Shown here: one piece after another, positions 60,845 to 64,000 of the stretch
Layout of the letters: every line of letters starts with the position of its first letter
Numbering within the stretch: the stretch's first letter is position 1
Source of the DNA: JBAYSY01 sp041675885
GTDB taxonomy: Bacteria > Pseudomonadota > Alphaproteobacteria > Rhodobacterales > Rhodobacteraceae
Direction of reading: 5' to 3'
Assembly (NCBI GenBank): GCA_041675885.1
Contig: JBAYSY010000007.1
Coordinates: 1-64,000, forward strand
DNA: 64,000 nucleotides
Translations under genes and position numbers: made by a program
Notes under the pieces: model-generated
The model's input: the letters and a program-made list of their open reading frames with translations, nothing else
Databases searched by the model: none
What the model was told of the DNA's origin: nothing

Positions 60845-61933
60845 TCAGCGCACGACGAAATCGAATTGAAAGCTGCGTCCGGCGCCGGGAGGGGGGGCGG
60901 GGAACGGGGCGGCGCGCCGGATGTGGGTAAGGGCAGCCGCGTCGATTGCCGAATTGCCCGAGCTGCGCCGGATGCTGGCAGCCGCAAGGCCACCGTTGTT
61001 CGCCACGCTGAAGGACACCACCGCCACACCCCGGCCCGAGACCCGCGGCTTGCGGGTACGGTTGATGCGCTCCATCACCTGCCCGGGGTAGTTCGACACG
61101 GCCGCATTGCCGGGCTGCGCCGATGTTCCTCCGGTGCCCGAGGCTGCCGTACTTACTCCGGCGGAGCCCGTCGCTGTGCCGCGCCTTGCGCTCTGTTCGG
61201 CGTTGCCGACGCGTTGCGGAGGGTTGGCGGTGCCTGTCTGGGCGCGGCGGACTGGCTCCGGGCTGGCTTGCGGCTCGGGCCTGCGTTGCGGGCGCGGGCT
61301 TGTCGCATCGGCTTGTTGCACCCGCACCTCGGGCGCCGGGGACAGGGTTTCGGGCGGGGTGGCGGGTGCGGTCTCGGCCAGCGGCGGCTGCGGCCGGTCG
61401 GGCGCAATCGGCGTGGCCTCGGTCAGGGCCGGGGCCTGCGGCGCAAGCGCGCTCAGTTCCAGCGGCAGGGTCTCGGGAAGGAGGGCATCCGGCGCACGCA
61501 CCAATGGCACCACGGGCGCAAGGGAGGAGGGCGCGCTGAGGGTTGTCGCCTCGGGGGGCGATGGCGGCTGCACCGCGGGCGTGTCGAGATCTGTTACCTC
61601 GGGCGGCGACAGCGGCTGCACGGTGGGTGTGACAGGACTTTCGGCGGCGGCATCGGGCGGCGTCGAGGCCAGGGTGCCTTCGGTGAAATCGGCGAAGCTG
61701 TTGCCCAGGGCGGCCAGCGTGGCAGGCGCTCCGCCGGCAATCTGGACACTGTTATCCGGCATCAGCGCCGCCATCGCCGCCAGATGCGCCGCAACCGAGA
61801 TCGCCACGCTCAGCGCCAGAACCCGCCCGCCGGGGTGCGCAAGCCGGGTGCTGGCCTGCCGCAGGGCACGGTGCAGGTTGTCGGGGTCGAGGCAGGGCTG
61901 AGTATCGAAGTGCAGCGTGGAAACGGCATTCAT
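60845..61933 (-). CDS. tonB: TonB-family energy transducer
   Basis: A 362-residue protein. An N-terminal transmembrane helix (VLALSVAISVAAHLAAMAAL) is followed by a long Pro/Ala/Thr-rich periplasmic spacer (about 90-250). The C-terminal TonB domain contains YPGQVMERINRTRKPRVSGRG (in pieces) and VAVVSFSVANNGGLAAASI. The spacer repeats PPEVTDLDTPAVQPPSPPEAT-like units with variations. It overlaps exbD by four bases. It powers TonB-dependent outer-membrane receptors; none is in the window. Confidence 0.9.
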   Translation of the reverse strand: MNAVSTLHFDTQPCLDPDNLHRALRQASTRLAHPGGRVLALSVAISVAAHLAAMAALMPDNSVQIAGGAPATLAALGNSFADFTEGTLASTPPDAAAESPVTPTVQPLSPPEVTDLDTPAVQPPSPPEATTLSAPSSLAPVVPLVRAPDALLPETLPLELSALAPQAPALTEATPIAPDRPQPPLAETAPATPPETLSPAPEVRVQQADATSPRPQRRPEPQASPEPVRRAQTGTANPPQRVGNAEQSARRGTATGSAGVSTAASGTGGTSAQPGNAAVSNYPGQVMERINRTRKPRVSGRGVAVVSFSVANNGGLAAASIRRSSGNSAIDAAALTHIRRAAPFPAPPPGAGRSFQFDFVVR

Positions 61934-62313
61934 GGCAGCGCCCTCTCGCCCATCACCAGCACCCGCTCGGCCCCTGCGGCGTGCAATTCATGCGACAGGC
62001 GCACCAAGGCTTCGGCCGGGGCGTTGCGGTCGGGCATGATGCGGGCCACACGGCCCTCGCCCAGCGTTTCGGCATAAGCCCCGGCATCGCTCTCCTGCCC
62101 CTGAAAGCGCAGCGCGCCATCCGGTCCCAGCACCAGAACATCCTCGGGCAGGCGCTGCTCGGGGTCGGTGATCTGCACCAGTTCCAGCCCCGGTTCGGGC
62201 GAAGGGGCGATGGTGCCGGCGATCAGGAAGAAGATCAGCATCAGGAACACCACGTTGATCAACCCGATCGTGGGTTCGCCACGGCTGCGAATGACGGGGC
62301 GTTTCAGGCTCAT
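61930..62313 (-). CDS. exbD: ExbD/TolR-family biopolymer transporter (second)
   Basis: A 127-residue ExbD-type protein with one N-terminal helix. GLINVVFLMLIFFLIAGT carries an Asn at the position where most ExbD have the essential Asp of the proton path. The neighbouring ExbD has LIDVIFLLLLFFM with Asp. This one is therefore probably a specialised or structural ExbD. It overlaps tonB and the other exbD by four bases each. Confidence 0.88.
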   Translation of the reverse strand: MSLKRPVIRSRGEPTIGLINVVFLMLIFFLIAGTIAPSPEPGLELVQITDPEQRLPEDVLVLGPDGALRFQGQESDAGAYAETLGEGRVARIMPDRNAPAEALVRLSHELHAAGAERVLVMGERALP

Positions 62314-62696
62314 GTCAGCACCTGCACGCGGTAGCTGGTGGCCCGCAGCACGCCCAGAAGGTCGATCAGACGTTGCGCCGTCACCTCGGGGCGCAGGGCG
62401 ACCAGCACCAGCGTATCCTCGTCTTCGGCCAGTTCGGCCAGCGCCGGGGCGAGGCTGTCGAGCGTGACGGAAGTGGCGTTCAGGGTCAGTTCCTCGGGGC
62501 CGAGCTGCACGAAGACCGGCCGGTTCCCGGTCGCCTCTGCCCCGCCGCCCGCCGCCGTCAGTTCCACCTCGCCCTGCTGCGAGAAGGTCGTGCTGAGCAT
62601 GAAGAACAGCAGCAACAGGAAGATCACGTCGATCAGCGATGTCAGCGATATGGTCGCGCGCCGGCGCGTCGGCACGAGGGTCGTGCGCTCAGGCAT
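62310..62696 (-). CDS. exbD: ExbD/TolR-family biopolymer transporter (first)
   Basis: A 128-residue ExbD. ISLTSLIDVIFLLLLFFML contains the conserved proton-path Asp. A periplasmic domain follows. It overlaps exbB by eight bases and the second exbD by four. With ExbB and TonB it forms the proton-driven energiser of outer-membrane transport. Confidence 0.9.
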   Translation of the reverse strand: MPERTTLVPTRRRATISLTSLIDVIFLLLLFFMLSTTFSQQGEVELTAAGGGAEATGNRPVFVQLGPEELTLNATSVTLDSLAPALAELAEDEDTLVLVALRPEVTAQRLIDLLGVLRATSYRVQVLT

Positions 62697-63369
62697 GGGC
62701 GGCCTCCATCGGGCGGGCCTCGGGCCGCGCGCTGCCCGGGGCGCCGATGCCGGCGCAGAACACCGTGTCGATGATGCGTTCGGCCAGCAGCGCCTCGCGC
62801 GCGATGCGCCCGTCGAACCAGGTCACCAGAAGCGACGCGGGCATGGCCACCGCAAGGCCAACCGCCGTGGTCAGCAACGCCACCCAGATACCGCCGGCCA
62901 GCACCGAGGGGTCCACCGCGCCGCTTACCGCCTGCATGGCCTGAAACGCCTCGATCATGCCCACAACGGTGCCGAACAACCCGACGAGCGGTGCGATCTG
63001 CGCGATGCTGTCAAGCACCCGCAGCCCGCTTGAAAGCACCGCCAGCCGCTCGGCCGCCATCCCGTTCAGGCGCGCGCGCAGCGCCGAGGTGTCGGTGCCC
63101 GGCCGGGCAGCAGCCTGCATCGCGGTGACGCCCAGAAGCGCGAGGTGGTTCGATGCCGCCCCCGCCTGCGCAACCGCCGCGGCCCGCGCGCCGCTGTCCC
63201 AATGCGCCAGCGCGCTTTCAAGCCCGGCGTGGCGGCCCACCCCCGCACGCAGGAAATGCCAGATCTTCGCCAGCACCACCGCCACCGCCACCAGCGACAT
63301 GATCAGCAGCAGCACAATCACCGGCCCGCCCATGTCGACGATGCGAATCAATTCATCGAGCATGTTCAT
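62689..63369 (-). CDS. exbB: MotA/TolQ/ExbB proton channel family protein
   Basis: A 226-residue ExbB with three transmembrane helices (about 18-35, 123-145, 157-180). IAQIAPLVGLFGTVVGMIEAF and VALLTTAVGLAVAMPA are the conserved channel helices. The ATG at 63369 overlaps the stop of the secreted protein gene upstream (ATGA); a second start at 63363 is possible. Confidence 0.92.
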   Translation of the reverse strand: MNMLDELIRIVDMGGPVIVLLLIMSLVAVAVVLAKIWHFLRAGVGRHAGLESALAHWDSGARAAAVAQAGAASNHLALLGVTAMQAAARPGTDTSALRARLNGMAAERLAVLSSGLRVLDSIAQIAPLVGLFGTVVGMIEAFQAMQAVSGAVDPSVLAGGIWVALLTTAVGLAVAMPASLLVTWFDGRIAREALLAERIIDTVFCAGIGAPGSARPEARPMEAAHA

Positions 63370-63794
63370 TGCAGCACCTCGATCGTATCGATGCGCGAGG
63401 ACAGTTTCAGCGCCTCACAGCCCGTCGCGCCCTGCGGGGCACAGGCCGCGACGGCATTGACCAGAAGCCGCCCGAGCGTGCCGCATTCCAGCCCCGGCAT
63501 GTTGAAAGAGCGCACGCGCGTACCGTCTGCGGGAAGACCCTGAAAATCGAGCAGACTGAGCGCGGAAACGCCGCCAGTACGATCGAACAGCACGACTTCG
63601 AGCACCAGCTGTTCAAGCCCCGCACCGGTGCCGTCCTGCATCACGAAAACCAGTTGGCAGCCGTTGTCGCGCCCCTCGGCGCTGTTGAGTTCGATGCTGA
63701 GTTGCGGTGTCTCGCCCAGCCCCGGCGCGGGGGCGAGAAGCATTGCGGTCCCAAGGAAAAGGGCGGCTGGCGCATGCCAAATAGGGGTGGTCAT
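63366..63794 (-). CDS. Secreted hypothetical protein preceding exbB
   Basis: A 142-residue exported protein with a signal peptide (PAALFLGTAMLLAPAPGLG) and a small beta-rich domain with four cysteines (Cys in DNGCQLVF, LECGTLG, ACAPQGATGCEAL). It is the first gene of the operon, with GGAG before the ATG at 63794. I do not recognise a named family; similar small secreted proteins are common upstream of exbBD in Rhodobacteraceae. The operon layout suggests a role linked to TonB-dependent uptake. Confidence 0.7.
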   Translation of the reverse strand: MTTPIWHAPAALFLGTAMLLAPAPGLGETPQLSIELNSAEGRDNGCQLVFVMQDGTGAGLEQLVLEVVLFDRTGGVSALSLLDFQGLPADGTRVRSFNMPGLECGTLGRLLVNAVAACAPQGATGCEALKLSSRIDTIEVLQ

Positions 63795-63839
63795 AAGAAA
63801 CTCCGTGTTGTCATGGCCTCGGACCCTCGCCGACGCGGT

Positions 63840-63873
63840 GTCAGGGTGCGGCGTTGCGACGGCGCACCCTGAC
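63840..63873. promoter_or_regulatory. Strong inverted repeat upstream of the exbBD-tonB operon
   Basis: GTCAGGGTGCG and CGCACCCTGAC are perfect 11-base arms around a 12-base loop, 46 bases before the start of the secreted protein gene. Transcribed on the minus strand, it would sit in the 5' leader. It could be an operator or a leader hairpin; no U-tract follows. Confidence 0.6.
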
Positions 63874-63888
63874 ACTGCGCCATATGGA

Positions 63889-63924
63889 TAGAATGGCGCT
63901 AGAATAACAGAGGTATTTTGTCAA
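63889..63924 (-). promoter_or_regulatory. Candidate promoter region with TAGAAT direct repeat
   Basis: On the minus strand a perfect TTGACA (63919-63924) is followed 17-20 bases later by a weak AT-containing -10 region. Two TAGAAT hexamers at 11-base spacing (63889-63894, 63900-63905, plus-strand sense) lie over the -10 area and could be a regulator site. Iron-responsive control is expected for such operons but not shown. Confidence 0.4.
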
Positions 63925-64000
63925 GTTTATGTGGCACGTCGGCTTCAAGGGTGTCGCAGCGATTCGTGCGTGCGGTGCGGATGCGGTTCCCGGCGGTCTG

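Overview
The window is high-GC DNA from an alphaproteobacterium, most likely a member of the Rhodobacteraceae. This is inferred from gene content and neighbourhood: a pyrB/PH-domain/pseudo-dihydroorotase/plsY cluster, a DUF6173-like gene, PhaC, LivFGMH-linked acyl-CoA catabolism, heme-copper oxidase genes and a multi-domain rhodanese. No rRNA, tRNA, CRISPR array or replication origin was seen. Apart from a decayed insertion-sequence/transposition remnant at the left edge, the DNA reads as ordinary chromosome.

Layout. 0-0.9 kb: broken IS3 OrfA joined in frame to a TniQ-like fragment. 1.1-10.7 kb: housekeeping genes (IalB-like protein, asparaginase, PHA synthase with a divergent TetR regulator and a candidate operator, then plsY-pyrC'-two PH-domain membrane proteins-pyrB on the minus strand, and a uracil-DNA glycosylase). 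10.9-18.1 kb: moaB, an RND efflux pair, a DsbD-N-like secreted protein and YqgE/AlgH. 18.1-18.3 kb: a large nested palindromic intergenic element. 18.3-29.2 kb: tsaC, DmdC-like acyl-CoA dehydrogenase, MBL hydrolase, DUF6173-like protein, histidine phosphatase, TetR, methyltransferase, four-domain rhodanese, a ThDP enzyme, a VOC protein and an HNH nuclease.

29.2-36.3 kb is a periplasmic thiol-redox locus. A two-component system sits between an L,D-transpeptidase/TlpA-like pair and a dsbD/TlpA-like/DsbA-like operon. Both promoter regions carry the same CTTAAG-N5-CTTAAG box, so the two-component system probably controls both arms. 36.3-49.0 kb is one long minus-strand catabolic cluster (branched-chain-type ABC transporter, acyl-CoA ligase, CoA transferase, dehydrogenases, split MaoC hydratase, SCP-x-type thiolase) with a divergent LysR regulator.

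50.0-57.0 kb is an eight-gene minus-strand operon. It encodes a small membrane protein, a CuA subunit, a heme-copper subunit I that lacks the active-site tyrosine, CtaB, SCO/SenC, an unusual cytochrome b-ferredoxin-FlpD fusion, an anchored protein and a bacteriohemerythrin. A perfect TTGAC-N4-GTCAA (FNR/NnrR-type) box lies upstream. I read it as an sNOR-like nitric oxide reductase operon with an added redox module; this is the most interesting system in the window. 57.2-60.7 kb is phnDCEE behind a triple Pho-box-like repeat. 60.8-63.8 kb is a secreted protein-exbB-exbD-exbD-tonB operon.
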